A program made the position numbers and the translations under genes. The notes beneath the pieces were generated by a model. The model searched no databases and was not told where the DNA came from. It saw only the letters and a list, made by a program, of their open reading frames with translations. Below, piece after piece: positions 9,055-17,090 of a stretch of DNA of 64,000 nt (positions within the stretch are counted from its first letter, which is position 1; every line of letters starts with the position of its first letter). The stretch covers positions 4,059,721 through 4,123,720 of the forward strand of contig NZ_BNJF01000001.1 in the NCBI RefSeq assembly GCF_016587355.1, written 5' to 3'. Source of the stretch: Ktedonospora formicarum (GTDB lineage Bacteria; Chloroflexota; Ktedonobacteria; Ktedonobacterales; Ktedonobacteraceae).

Positions 9055-9393
9055 ATGATGTATAACAGTGCACAGATCAAGAATGTAGAAGATGTGGAAA
9101 CTGTCTCACTAGAGAGCGTCGTGAATAGCTTAGGGCTGAGTGATAGAGCTCTGGAGCAAGTTTGTGGCACTGGCGGTTATGGTGGCTATGGTGGCTATGG
9201 TGGTTATGGTGGCTATGGCGGCTGCGGCTGCGGAAAGGGTCATAAAGGAGGAGGTTATGGAGGAGGTTATGGAGGAGGCCATGGAGGAGGCCATGGAGGA
9301 GGTTATGGAGGAGGTTATGGAGGTTATGGAGGTTACGGAGGTTACGGAGGTTATGGAGGTTACGGAGGTTATGGAGGCGGCTGGGGCTACTAG
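9055..9393 (+). CDS. Gly/Tyr-repeat RiPP precursor peptide
   Basis: A 112-residue peptide. The first ~40 residues form a leader-like segment ending in GLSDRALEQVCGTGG, which fits the LSDxxLExVxGG pattern of double-glycine leaders and of the neighbouring precursors. The remaining ~73 residues are almost only Gly with Tyr, His and Trp: five GGY units, a CGCGKGHK centre, GGGY/GGGH units, then six more GGY units and GGGWGY. The core has two Cys but no Ser or Thr, so LanM has nothing to dehydrate. AAAGGA lies ten bases before the ATG; the second ATG (9058) is an alternative start. The position between exporter and LanM supports its being a cluster peptide. Its mature activity is unknown. Confidence 0.75.
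   Translation: MMYNSAQIKNVEDVETVSLESVVNSLGLSDRALEQVCGTGGYGGYGGYGGYGGYGGCGCGKGHKGGGYGGGYGGGHGGGHGGGYGGGYGGYGGYGGYGGYGGYGGYGGGWGY
9172..9391 (+). repeat. In-frame tandem 9-bp repeats coding Gly-Gly-Tyr/His
   Basis: Two blocks differ in codon choice. The 5' block uses ggt-ggc-tat units; the 3' block uses gga-ggt-tat and gga-gga-ggt-tat units. They are separated by the CGCGKGHK segment. The difference suggests two separate expansions. Confidence 0.85.
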
Positions 9394-9440
9394 GCGGAGA
9401 TCATCTCTCCAGGGACTGTGTATATATAAGGTACAGCAAG

Positions 9441-9477
9441 GTACGCAGAGGGACAATGCCCCTCTGCGTACTTTTAT
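9441..9477 (+). terminator. Terminator after the Gly/Tyr precursor
   Basis: A 12-bp perfect stem gtacgcagaggg / ccctctgcgtac is followed by ttttattt. From here to 9820 the sequence is AT-rich and no gene is seen. Confidence 0.85.
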
Positions 9478-9820
9478 TTCCTTGTATCGTCAAGCATGGA
9501 TGTGCAAACGATATTTGCTTGTCCAGGATAATGCATTTTATAGGGAGGGAAGAAATAAGCATATAGAAAAAACGTGCAGGAATGAAAAGGAAGATTATTA
9601 TAAATAATAAATATCTCTTTTAGGGTATGTAATACTAAAAACAGGTAACCAATCCAATACGTGAAGTGCGGATGAGTGAGTGACACAGCAGTATGCTACA
9701 TGAGAGTTATGAATGTAAGTGTGATATGGCAGTCCTCTTCTCTACCTATAATTTTTTCTTCACTGAAGGGTACCAAATTACGAGTAACAACAAATGGTTA
9801 TGTGAAAGGATGAAACACGT

Positions 9821-10096
9821 ATGAAACAAGAGCGCATTAATCTGGAAGCTGAACTGATCGCTGGTACAACTGAGCTGAGTGATGCCGAACTGGCAATCGT
9901 CGAAGGTGGTTGGGGTGGCTATGGTGGCTATGGCAAGGGTTATGGCGGCTACGGCTTTGGTGGATACGGGTACGGGCGCAACAGGTTTATCAATAACTTC
10001 TCATTCTCCAGCACCACCAACATCGGCGGGGCCATTGGCATTGGGACCCTCGGTGGCTTCAACTGCAATTCTTTTGGCAATACCTTCATCGGCTAG
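9821..10096 (+). CDS. Hybrid precursor: Gly/Tyr block plus lanthipeptide-like tail
   Basis: A 91-residue precursor. The leader (residues 1-30) ends in ELSDAELAIVEGG, a textbook double-glycine site for the C39 exporter. The core begins WGGYGGYGKGYGG, a Gly/Tyr block like the neighbouring peptide, and continues into RFINNFSFSSTTNIGG and a Ser/Thr/Asn/Gly-rich end with a single Cys (FNCNSF). At most one (methyl)lanthionine can form. The INNFSF...TN.G motif recurs in the next precursor. GAAAGGA precedes the ATG. It is not a known named lantibiotic. Confidence 0.8.
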   Translation: MKQERINLEAELIAGTTELSDAELAIVEGGWGGYGGYGKGYGGYGFGGYGYGRNRFINNFSFSSTTNIGGAIGIGTLGGFNCNSFGNTFIG

Positions 10097-10109
10097 TCAG
10101 AAGTGAGAT

Positions 10110-10149
10110 AACCTCTATCCTCTTGCTGAAAGGCAAAAGGATAGAGGTT
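10110..10149. terminator. Hairpin after precursor 2 (first of two)
   Basis: A 12-bp perfect stem aacctctatcct / aggatagaggtt has no T tract, so it may protect the 3' end of the mRNA rather than terminate. Confidence 0.5.
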
Positions 10150-10182
10150 GGGGTACCATACAAACTTATTCGTCAGTATCAA

Positions 10183-10222
10183 CAGTAGAAGCCTACCCTT
10201 GAGCAGGCTTCTACTGCTTTTG
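10183..10222 (+). terminator. Terminator after precursor 2 (second hairpin)
   Basis: The stem cagtagaagcct / aggcttctactg is followed by ctttt. Confidence 0.75.
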
Positions 10223-10494
10223 TGTAAGGCGCATTATGAGCGAAAAAGCAAATAATGTGTATCTGTATAAAAGAATAAAATGCAATAGTGTTTTTACATT
10301 TATTATATATTATAATTTGCACAATGTGTACAATAGAAACAGGCGCTTCAAGAAAGATGTATATGGAACCTTTGAGAATACATCTTCTGTTAGGGATATG
10401 AAGAGAGTAGAGAGGTCAAATTTGCAAGAATGCACTCTACACACATTAGTCAGGCGCCACGAACAGGTTGAAGCAACGAAAGGAATATACAGCA

Positions 10495-10782
10495 ATGCAG
10501 TATGATATTGTTCGCGCGTGGAAAGACGAAGAATACAACCAGAGCATGCCCCAGCAGGCGGAGAATCCAGTAGGATATGCCGAGCTGAGCGACGCTGACC
10601 TGGAGTTGATGTCGGGTTGTGGCGAAGGAGCTCCCGGCAAGTCTATTGTGCAGGGGGAGAAAGCGGATAACGAGGTCATAAACAATTTCTCCTTTAAGAA
10701 AAAGACAAATGCCGGCCTTATAATCATTGACCTTACTTTGGTCGATCTCTCCTGCGCAATGTTTAACAACGTCTACTTCTAG
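10495..10782 (+). CDS. Mersacidin-type lanthipeptide precursor with GC junction
   Basis: A 95-residue precursor from the ATG at 10495, which has AAAGGA upstream; the frame is open to 10468 but the extra residues are not conserved. MQYDIVRAWKDEEY at the N-terminus is the leader type of the mersacidin/lichenicidin family and matches the next precursor. The leader ends ELSDADLELMSGCGEG, where the second Gly of the usual pair is Cys. The core carries VINNFSFKKKTNAG, the motif shared with precursor 2, and one further Cys (LSCAMF). LanM and the C39 exporter are the expected processing enzymes. Confidence 0.82.
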   Translation: MQYDIVRAWKDEEYNQSMPQQAENPVGYAELSDADLELMSGCGEGAPGKSIVQGEKADNEVINNFSFKKKTNAGLIIIDLTLVDLSCAMFNNVYF

Positions 10783-10852
10783 AAGATAGAGCGTACTTTG
10801 GCTATTTTATAAGTACGCAGTGTATTCTCATTTACAGAGAAAAGACAATCTT

Positions 10853-10914
10853 AACCCTTCCAAGCTCTATGTGCCGACTTCAAGAGCGCATCTAAAGCAA
10901 GGAAGGGTTTTTTA
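10853..10914 (+). terminator. Terminator after precursor 3
   Basis: The stem aacccttcc / ggaagggtt has a long loop of about 39 bases and is followed by a T run. Confidence 0.7.
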
Positions 10915-11373
10915 CATCCGAAAATCGGCCCTCAATTAAGCATGCTAAATTTGTATTCATTACTCCTCTGGCACTGGTTTTATAACGAGAACTCGCGGGC
11001 AATTTCAAGGAATATATCTAGATTTTTTGGCAATTGATCAGGATGATGGCCCAGATCAAAGTTGAGGATTTGGGATAAATGCCTATAAAAGATGTATATT
11101 CATAAAGTAGTGATTGTATATGAAGTAGCCAGTAGGGCTTTGCTAGTATTGATTATAGGGAGTATTAACTTAAATATTATTCATAGAGATATGGCTTTGT
11201 ATCGATAGTATAGTGGTAATAGGTCGCTCGAAGAAAAGAAACAATTTTGAGAGACGATGACATATTCTCATAGCATCTATGTGAAATGCAGGTAGTCTTC
11301 TGAGGATCTTATTACGAAGATCGATATGCTAGCAGAGCTAGCGTTAAGGTTTTCGAGTAAAGAGCAATAAAAA
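10915..11373. other. AT-rich gap without a recognisable gene
   Basis: No frame with a leader motif or good ribosome site was found on either strand. The base composition is lower in GC than in the flanking housekeeping genes, as in the other gaps of the precursor region. Confidence 0.6.
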
Positions 11374-11403
11374 TTGGAACCTTGTTTTGTGAGCACCTAT
11401 AAA
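11374..11403 (+). promoter_or_regulatory. Candidate promoter of precursor 4
   Basis: TTGGAA (11374-11379) and TATAAA (11398-11403) are 18 bases apart, about 35 bases before the start codon of precursor 4. Confidence 0.45.
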
Positions 11404-11437
11404 TTAAAAAAGTTTTTACATGAAAGGTAATATTGAA

Positions 11438-11749
11438 ATGCAGTATGATATCGTTCGCGCTTGGAAAGATGAAGAGTATCGTCAGGGTTTGAGCCAGGAA
11501 CAGCAGGAAATGCTTCCTGAGAGCCCCGCTGGCATTGTTGACCTAGGTGATGATGCGCTGGATACCGTCAGCGGTGGTTGCGGCTTCCGCCGCGGCGTCC
11601 GTGACGTTGCTGGTTTAAACCACGAGGAGTACTATGGTAACATCTCCTTCAACGGTACATCAGCCACCGGTATCCTGAACGGCGTTGCTAATGTTTGTGC
11701 CTACTCACTGATCGCTGTTGGTTCCTGCAACTACACCAACGAATTCTAA
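11438..11749 (+). CDS. Mersacidin-type lanthipeptide precursor
   Basis: A 103-residue precursor. The ATG at 11438 follows AAAGG and opens MQYDIVRAWKDEEYRQGLSQ, almost identical to the precursor 3 leader. The leader contains LPESPAG and ends DLGDDALDTVSGG, a canonical double-glycine site. The core begins CGFRRG and holds EEYYGNISFNGTSATG, related to the INNFSF...TN.G motif of precursors 2 and 3. It ends with two Cys (NVCAY and GSCNY) amid Ser/Thr. Up to three thioether rings are possible. This is the most conventional LanM substrate in the cluster. Confidence 0.88.
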   Translation: MQYDIVRAWKDEEYRQGLSQEQQEMLPESPAGIVDLGDDALDTVSGGCGFRRGVRDVAGLNHEEYYGNISFNGTSATGILNGVANVCAYSLIAVGSCNYTNEF

Positions 11750-11794
11750 TCTTATAGCGCGGCATAAGCCTGCATAGGATTACACGCTTTTCTC

Positions 11795-11840
11795 GGAAGA
11801 GAGTTGGGGCTCTAACCCTAGCTCTCTTCCGTATTTTTTT
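11795..11840 (+). terminator. Terminator between precursor 4 and lanM
   Basis: The stem ggaagagag / ctctcttcc is followed by a run of seven T. It implies that lanM needs its own promoter or partial readthrough. Confidence 0.8.
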
Positions 11841-11880
11841 GCTCTACATCGTGATATAGAAAATCATTTTGAGCAAAAAA

Positions 11881-11886
11881 TATAAT
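11881..11886 (+). promoter_or_regulatory. Candidate -10 box of lanM
   Basis: A consensus TATAAT lies 70 bases before the lanM start. The -35 region is poor. Confidence 0.35.
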
Positions 11887-11956
11887 TTAATAGTAGGAAC
11901 GTAGTTAGTGCTAAAAACAAAGTATGTATCAGGAAATACTTTAAAGGTGTATATTG

Positions 11957-14900
11957 ATGGACACGAAAGAAAAATCAACTACCCCAGTAAAGCCGCAAGA
12001 TAGATACAAAAGCGCGAACTGGTATCGTGCGCTAACGCTTGCGGAGCGCGTGGCTCTGCTGACCAGTAACAACCAGTTGTTTGACGCATCGATACCGATT
12101 AGCGAGCAATCTCGCCAACGCCTGGGACGCTGGAAGGAACAGCGCCCATTTAATGAGGGGACCTATTTCGAGCAACGTTTAGCGCTGATGGGCCTAAATG
12201 AAGAGCAGTTTCTACAGTTAATTAATCTTCCCCCTGAGGTACTACAGGCCAGTAGTGCTGGCATTCCTGAATGGCTACGTTGGCTATTCTCTGTTTTTCA
12301 AGATGGACGCCTTCCTGATAAGGAGATGGTGCAGGCGCTTGATGATGAGCAGAACGCGATGTCCCGGTCGTTTCTGGCTGCGTTGGTGCCTCTCCTCAGT
12401 AAGTCATGGAAAGATCTCCAGGCTGGTATCGATCAGTTAGAGCAGCGTTATACGCATCTTCCTTTCGATAGAAAGCAGATTTCTGCCACCATCTTCGCGA
12501 ATTTACCCTCATTGCTGCTGCATAAAGCGGGTAAGACATTCATTCTTGAGCTCAATGTAGCGCGTGTACAGGGACAACTTCAAGGAGATACACCAGAGCA
12601 ACGTTTCCAGAGTTTCATTCGACGGCTATGTAAGAAAGAGCATATGTTGGATTTCCTTGAGGAGTATGCAGTCCTGGCCCGCTTGCTCGTTGAGGGGTGT
12701 ATGAGCTGGCTAGAAACACAACTAGAGTTGCTGGAGCGGATCTGTCTCGATTGGGAAGTTATTCGTGAGACATTCTGTCCTGATACTGATCCTGGCATAT
12801 TGGTTGAGATCCAGAGCGGCAAAGGAGATACACACCGAGGTGGGCGTAGCGTCGCGACCCTGCGCTGGAACTCTGGTTTTCACCTCGTATACAAACCTCG
12901 TTCATTCGCGACTGACATTCATTTTAAGAACATTCTGTCCTGGTTAAACGAGAAGGGCTTTCAGCCGGAGTTTCGCTCCCTGAAGATGCTTGATCGAGGG
13001 ACTTATGGCTGGGTTGAGTTTATTTCGCCATCCCCATGTAACTCTGTCGAGGATGTCGAACGTTTCTATAAGCGCCAGGGAGGCTATCTAGCGTTACTCT
13101 ATGCGTTGCACGCAGGTGATTTCCATGCTGACAATCTGATCGCCTGTGGCGAGCATCCTTTCTTGATAGACCTTGAAGTGCTATTTTTGCCCCAGGTGAA
13201 GGAACTGCCTCGCGATGAAACTTCGGAGACAGAAGAACCTGAACTCGATGCTCCACCCCATACTGTGCTGCATGTAGGGATGCTCCCCAATCGAATCTGG
13301 TCTGGCGATGACAATGCTGGCGTTGATATTAGCGCCCTGGGAGGCAAGTCCGGTCAGCTTTCGCCCGTACCAGTTGCTGTTGTGCAAGGGGCTGGAACCG
13401 ATGAGATGCGAATTGAACATGAGCGCCTCGGTATGGTTCTGGGCCAGAATCTACCCACACTTCAGAATGAGGCGATTGATGTCGCGGCCTACAGTGGATG
13501 CCTGGTCGCAGGCTTTGCCGATGTGTATCGTCTGATGCTGGCACATCGCGAAGAGTTCCAAACACGGCTTATTACTCAGTTCGCTGAGGTTGAGGTACGC
13601 TGCCTGCCGCGTAACACACAGTTGTATGATGTTGTGTTGGAGCATAGTTATCATCCAAATATGTTGCGTGATGCTCTGGAGCGAGATCGTTTGTTTGATC
13701 GCCTCTGGTTCAATACCAATGAAATTTCGCAACTGAAGCCACTCTTTAACGACGAGGTCGCGGACCTCTGGGAGGGAGATATTCCCTTCTTCTACACGGG
13801 CGCATCGACACACAATCTCTACAACGGTCACGGAGGATGCATACCAGAGTTTTTTGAGCGATCTGGTATTGAGTTGGTCCAGGAGATTGTGACTTCGCTG
13901 AATGAAGCCGACCTGGAACGCCAGTGCTGGATTACGCGCTCAACCTTTATTAATCTGGGTTTGCCGAGCAAGAATTTATATCCATCCTTAAAGTTTGAGC
14001 CAACAACCGAGCCCTATAGCCGCGAGCGTGTTCTTGCTACCGCGTTGGCTGCAGGTGATCGCCTCTTAGTGCTCAAGCTAGAAAATGGGGAGTTCCTTGA
14101 CTGGCTCAGCATTGCTACACGCGGCGCGAATAGATGGGGCCTTTATCCCTCTGACATTGACCTATACAATGGGCAAGCAGGTATTATCTTCTATCTCGCC
14201 TATCTAGGAAACCTTACGGGTGAAGAGAAATATAGTGTCGTCGCCAAACATGCCCTGCGTATGCTGCGCCGCCAGGTAAAATACCGTTTACAGCAAGATC
14301 AACGCGTCAATATTGGCGGGTATAGCGGAATCGGCGCGTATGTCTACCTGCTGTCACATTTGGGAACGCTTTGGAATGATCCAGCCCTGTTTGCAGAGGC
14401 GGAGAAATATGTTGAGACTCTGGCGCAGGAAGTGCGTCAGGATGAAATGTATGACATGATGGGTGGAGCCGCTGGTTGTATCGCGGCATTGTTAAGCCTG
14501 TACCATGCGCATCCATCAGAGGCAACATTAGCAGCTGCCCGAATCTGTGGTGAGCGCCTGCTTGAGAAGAGCACACCGCAGGAAGCCGGTATTGGTTGGA
14601 TTACAGCTCAGGAGACAGTTGCGCTAGCCGGTATGGCACATGGGAACGCTGGAATTGCGCTCAACCTTCTACGGCTGGCACATGCGACCGGGGATCAGCG
14701 CTTTACCGATGCGGCCTTACAGGCTTTTGCGTATGAGCGATACCTCTTTTCTCCTGAGATGAAGAATTGGCCTGATTTGCGGACAGGAGGAGAGAAGCTT
14801 AGCAAACAGGACATGTATAGAATGACTGTCTGGTGCCATGGTGCCGCTGGCATTGCCCTGGCGCGTATGGGATGCTTACGCTACCATGATGATGAGGCCA

Positions 14901-15241
14901 TACGCCAGGAGATTGAGACTGGCTTGCAGACCACGTTAGCGAAGGGGCTGGGGAATAGCCATTCTCTGTGTCACGGCGATCTAGGAAACATCGATATTCT
15001 GCTTACCGCGACCGAGGTACTGGGAGGTACTGAATATCTGAGCCGTGTTGAGAGTGCCACACCTAAACTGCTTGACTCGATTGCCCGGCAGGGATGGGTT
15101 AGCGGTGGACCGATGGGCCTGGAAACACCCGGTATGATGCTCGGGCTGTCTGGGGCTGGCTATACATGGTTACGCCTAGCCTTCCCTGGGCGTGTTCCCT
15201 CTGTCCTGCTCTTAGAGCCGCCTATCGTGAAAACGAAGTAG
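11957..15241 (+). CDS. lanM: Class II lanthipeptide synthetase LanM
   Basis: A 1094-residue bifunctional enzyme: the N-terminal kinase-like dehydratase phosphorylates and eliminates Ser/Thr, and the C-terminal cyclase adds Cys to form (methyl)lanthionine. The dehydratase half shows VYKPRSFATD, DRGTYGWVEF, GDFHADNLI (His390) and FLIDLEVLF. The LanC-like half has MAHGNAGIA, WCHGAAGIA (Cys960, His961) and LCHGDLGN (Cys1005, His1006), which supply the zinc ligands. The length is normal. The ATG at 11957 has AAAGGTG upstream; a TTG lies just before it. It is the last gene of the cluster, and an insertion sequence sits directly downstream. Confidence 0.95.
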   Translation: MDTKEKSTTPVKPQDRYKSANWYRALTLAERVALLTSNNQLFDASIPISEQSRQRLGRWKEQRPFNEGTYFEQRLALMGLNEEQFLQLINLPPEVLQASSAGIPEWLRWLFSVFQDGRLPDKEMVQALDDEQNAMSRSFLAALVPLLSKSWKDLQAGIDQLEQRYTHLPFDRKQISATIFANLPSLLLHKAGKTFILELNVARVQGQLQGDTPEQRFQSFIRRLCKKEHMLDFLEEYAVLARLLVEGCMSWLETQLELLERICLDWEVIRETFCPDTDPGILVEIQSGKGDTHRGGRSVATLRWNSGFHLVYKPRSFATDIHFKNILSWLNEKGFQPEFRSLKMLDRGTYGWVEFISPSPCNSVEDVERFYKRQGGYLALLYALHAGDFHADNLIACGEHPFLIDLEVLFLPQVKELPRDETSETEEPELDAPPHTVLHVGMLPNRIWSGDDNAGVDISALGGKSGQLSPVPVAVVQGAGTDEMRIEHERLGMVLGQNLPTLQNEAIDVAAYSGCLVAGFADVYRLMLAHREEFQTRLITQFAEVEVRCLPRNTQLYDVVLEHSYHPNMLRDALERDRLFDRLWFNTNEISQLKPLFNDEVADLWEGDIPFFYTGASTHNLYNGHGGCIPEFFERSGIELVQEIVTSLNEADLERQCWITRSTFINLGLPSKNLYPSLKFEPTTEPYSRERVLATALAAGDRLLVLKLENGEFLDWLSIATRGANRWGLYPSDIDLYNGQAGIIFYLAYLGNLTGEEKYSVVAKHALRMLRRQVKYRLQQDQRVNIGGYSGIGAYVYLLSHLGTLWNDPALFAEAEKYVETLAQEVRQDEMYDMMGGAAGCIAALLSLYHAHPSEATLAAARICGERLLEKSTPQEAGIGWITAQETVALAGMAHGNAGIALNLLRLAHATGDQRFTDAALQAFAYERYLFSPEMKNWPDLRTGGEKLSKQDMYRMTVWCHGAAGIALARMGCLRYHDDEAIRQEIETGLQTTLAKGLGNSHSLCHGDLGNIDILLTATEVLGGTEYLSRVESATPKLLDSIARQGWVSGGPMGLETPGMMLGLSGAGYTWLRLAFPGRVPSVLLLEPPIVKTK

Positions 15242-15254
15242 CGCATTAGAGAAT

Positions 15255-15308
15255 AAACCCCTCTGGTAGAAAGTGGTTCGTCTATGAGGTAAGCCACTGC
15301 CGGAGGGG
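15255..15308 (+). terminator. lanM terminator with its T tract removed by an IS insertion
   Basis: The arms aacccctctggtag and ctgccggagggg form a stem with G-U pairs. In the uninterrupted locus the 3' arm would continue into ttctttt, which now lies beyond the IS at 16761. The left copy keeps both arms but no T tract; the right copy keeps one arm and the T tract. Confidence 0.75.
15289..15308. repeat. Left copy of 20-bp direct repeat flanking the IS
   Basis: gtaagccactgccggagggg is identical to 16741-16760 and abuts the left terminal inverted repeat. Confidence 0.9.
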
Positions 15309-16740
15309 CATAGGCGTCAAGTTAAGCCCCAGTAAACCCCATCAAGAAGTTGATGGGAGGTACTGGGGCGCGTACTTCGAGCGGGGATGGAAGCGCTTCC
15401 CAACAACGCTTCACGGATACATGCAAGGGCTTGAGAAAGAGGGATATATCCACGAATGCCGAGAACCAAGAGCGAGAGTTGATCTCGAAAGAGATCAGCA
15501 CAGAGCATCCAATTACGGTGAGGATCATCCCAACAACTCTCAAGGAGAACCCAATGTTCCACGAGCATAGCGATCAGCTTAGCATAGAACTCACAAAGAA
15601 TATGGTCGGGAAGCTGGCTGCTCCATTCATCCACATGCCCATGACTCTTCCAGAGCTTGAAGAGCAATTCCACCTGCCAACGCGCCCGAAACAGCAGGAG
15701 TGCTTCTTCTGCTGAGAGGCGTTCCACAGGCGCATTGGTAACAATCAAGGTCCAGCGAGCAAGGGCAAGAGCATGTGAGGAGGGCACATGCCCTTGCTTG
15801 TTGGCCTTGTCCAGCAGATGCTCACGGCGTTTCTGAGCTACCTCATCAGAGACAGGTAAGGCAATAATCCGCGCATTGAGCCAGAGGGAGCGAATGGAGC
15901 CTAAACGGACCGAAAGATCAATGACTGTGTCGGTCAAAGCGGACAAGTGAGATGCCAAATCCAAGCGTTGCCCCTCGGGTGTACTCACGGCCAAATTGCC
16001 TCGTGGGCGAATGACAAAAACGACCCCTTGTTGGTCCATCTGACGCAACTGCTTGAGGGAGTAATAGGCAGCATCTGCCACCCACACACTGCCTTGCCCG
16101 CAAGGCAGTGTGTGGGTGCTCGTTCGGCTATCATGATCACGTCCCTGATGGAGTGCTGGCCCGTCCAACCTGCCACTGCGCAGATCCCAGCGCACGCCGA
16201 GTTTGACAGCCGATGGAGATGCATTCCCTCCGCTTCCTTTCCAGAGCCAGGCGAGAGCCGATGGCAATTCAATACAGGTAGTATCTTCGAGGAGAACTGC
16301 AGGGAAACGAGCTAGGAGCCCAACAGATAAAGAAGACGTTAGAAGGAGCGTGTGAACTGCTTGCTGTAACACGCTCAAGAGCCAATGCGCTGTGTTCTTT
16401 GTCAAGCGTTCAAAGATTGCTTGTTTACTCACTCTCACCCCCACCGAGTGCGCAAAGCGGGCCAGTTGACTGGGACCAGCTAATGGATGTTTCAGCCAGC
16501 CAAAGACGAGTAAAAGCAGCAAGGTGCTCGCAGAAAAGCAACGATGACGGACAATCAATCCTTGTTCTTGAGCCAAACGAGGCGCATCTTTATAGATCAA
16601 TTCCTCTAAGGCCTGGCACAAGGGTGCTATACTTTTCATAGAAAAGCTCCTGTTTCTGATAGCAGTTTGCCTACTTCTATCATGACACAGGAGCTTTTAC
16701 TTGTCAGGTTGAGATCTCTTCTCTTAACTTGACGCCTATG
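15309..16740. mobile_element. IS4-type insertion sequence, 1432 bp
   Basis: The ends are an 18-bp perfect inverted repeat, cataggcgtcaagttaag at 15309-15326 and its complement at 16723-16740. The element carries one transposase gene on the minus strand. A 20-bp direct repeat flanks it. The reading frame and ends are intact, so it looks recent and possibly active. Confidence 0.93.
15317..16639 (-). CDS. IS4-family DDE transposase
   Basis: A 440-residue transposase. DDE-type catalytic residues are suggested by LLEDTTCIELP, VWVADAAYYSL and the C-terminal FRARWQVELLFKLWK, which fits the Y/F-x2-R-x3-E-x6-K signature of IS4 transposases. The stop codon lies inside the left terminal inverted repeat (15317-15319), so nearly the whole element is coding. 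No frameshift is seen. The subgroup within IS4/IS1634-like elements cannot be decided by eye. Confidence 0.9.
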   Translation of the reverse strand: MKSIAPLCQALEELIYKDAPRLAQEQGLIVRHRCFSASTLLLLLVFGWLKHPLAGPSQLARFAHSVGVRVSKQAIFERLTKNTAHWLLSVLQQAVHTLLLTSSLSVGLLARFPAVLLEDTTCIELPSALAWLWKGSGGNASPSAVKLGVRWDLRSGRLDGPALHQGRDHDSRTSTHTLPCGQGSVWVADAAYYSLKQLRQMDQQGVVFVIRPRGNLAVSTPEGQRLDLASHLSALTDTVIDLSVRLGSIRSLWLNARIIALPVSDEVAQKRREHLLDKANKQGHVPSSHALALARWTLIVTNAPVERLSAEEALLLFRARWQVELLFKLWKSHGHVDEWSSQLPDHILCEFYAKLIAMLVEHWVLLESCWDDPHRNWMLCADLFRDQLSLLVLGIRGYIPLSQALACIREALLGSASIPARSTRPSTSHQLLDGVYWGLT

Positions 16741-16767
16741 GTAAGCCACTGCCGGAGGGGTTCTTTT
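16741..16767. repeat. Right copy of the 20-bp direct repeat plus orphan T tract
   Basis: The repeat at 16741-16760 is followed by ttctttt, the original tail of the lanM terminator. Confidence 0.85.
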
Positions 16768-16960
16768 CACCTTTATTCTAAAGAGAAGTTTTGGCTGGAA
16801 ATACGCACAATTAGGAGGGCCAAGAGAGATAGCTCTGTACATTGGAATGCATATTTTTGCGATCATTAGTATAGTATCTGTAGGCGTGCCTTTTCCAGGT
16901 CTGATCGTCATTAAGGTGCCTGGCTGATTGGAGTAGCGCGCTCTCACAAGTATTCTCCTT

Positions 16961-17055
16961 GGTCTTATGCGAAAACCAACGCCGCAGCCGTGCCCCCGAA
17001 TGGGGGTCGCGGCTAGTGCTGACTCCCATGGGGGCACGGCGCATTCAGGTTTCCG
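16961..17055 (-). repeat. Dispersed repeat, copy 1
   Basis: Read on the minus strand it begins gaaacctgaatgcgccgtg and ends ggcgttggttttcgcataag. Both ends match the copies near 57.8, 58.7 and 61.1 kb. The inner part around cgcggctagtgctgactc is about 85% like the 57.8-kb copy. It contains a strong inverted repeat (gtgcccccgaatggggg region). Confidence 0.75.
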
Positions 17056-17090
17056 AGCATGGAGTATTTGAAACGGTGGAAGAGGAAATA

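Noticed and set aside
9172..9391. CRISPR array or minisatellite without coding function
   Set aside because: The repeat is in frame, has no spacers and encodes the core of a leader-bearing peptide.
9130..9607. Long open frames on both strands across the Gly/Tyr repeat (Met/Glu-Val-rich and Ser/Ile/Thr-rich proteins)
   Set aside because: They are alternate-frame readings of the 9-bp repeat. Only the frame at 9055 has a ribosome site and a RiPP leader.
15350..15715. Plus-strand frame of 121 codons inside the IS
   Set aside because: It is antisense to the transposase, has no family features and lies wholly within the element.
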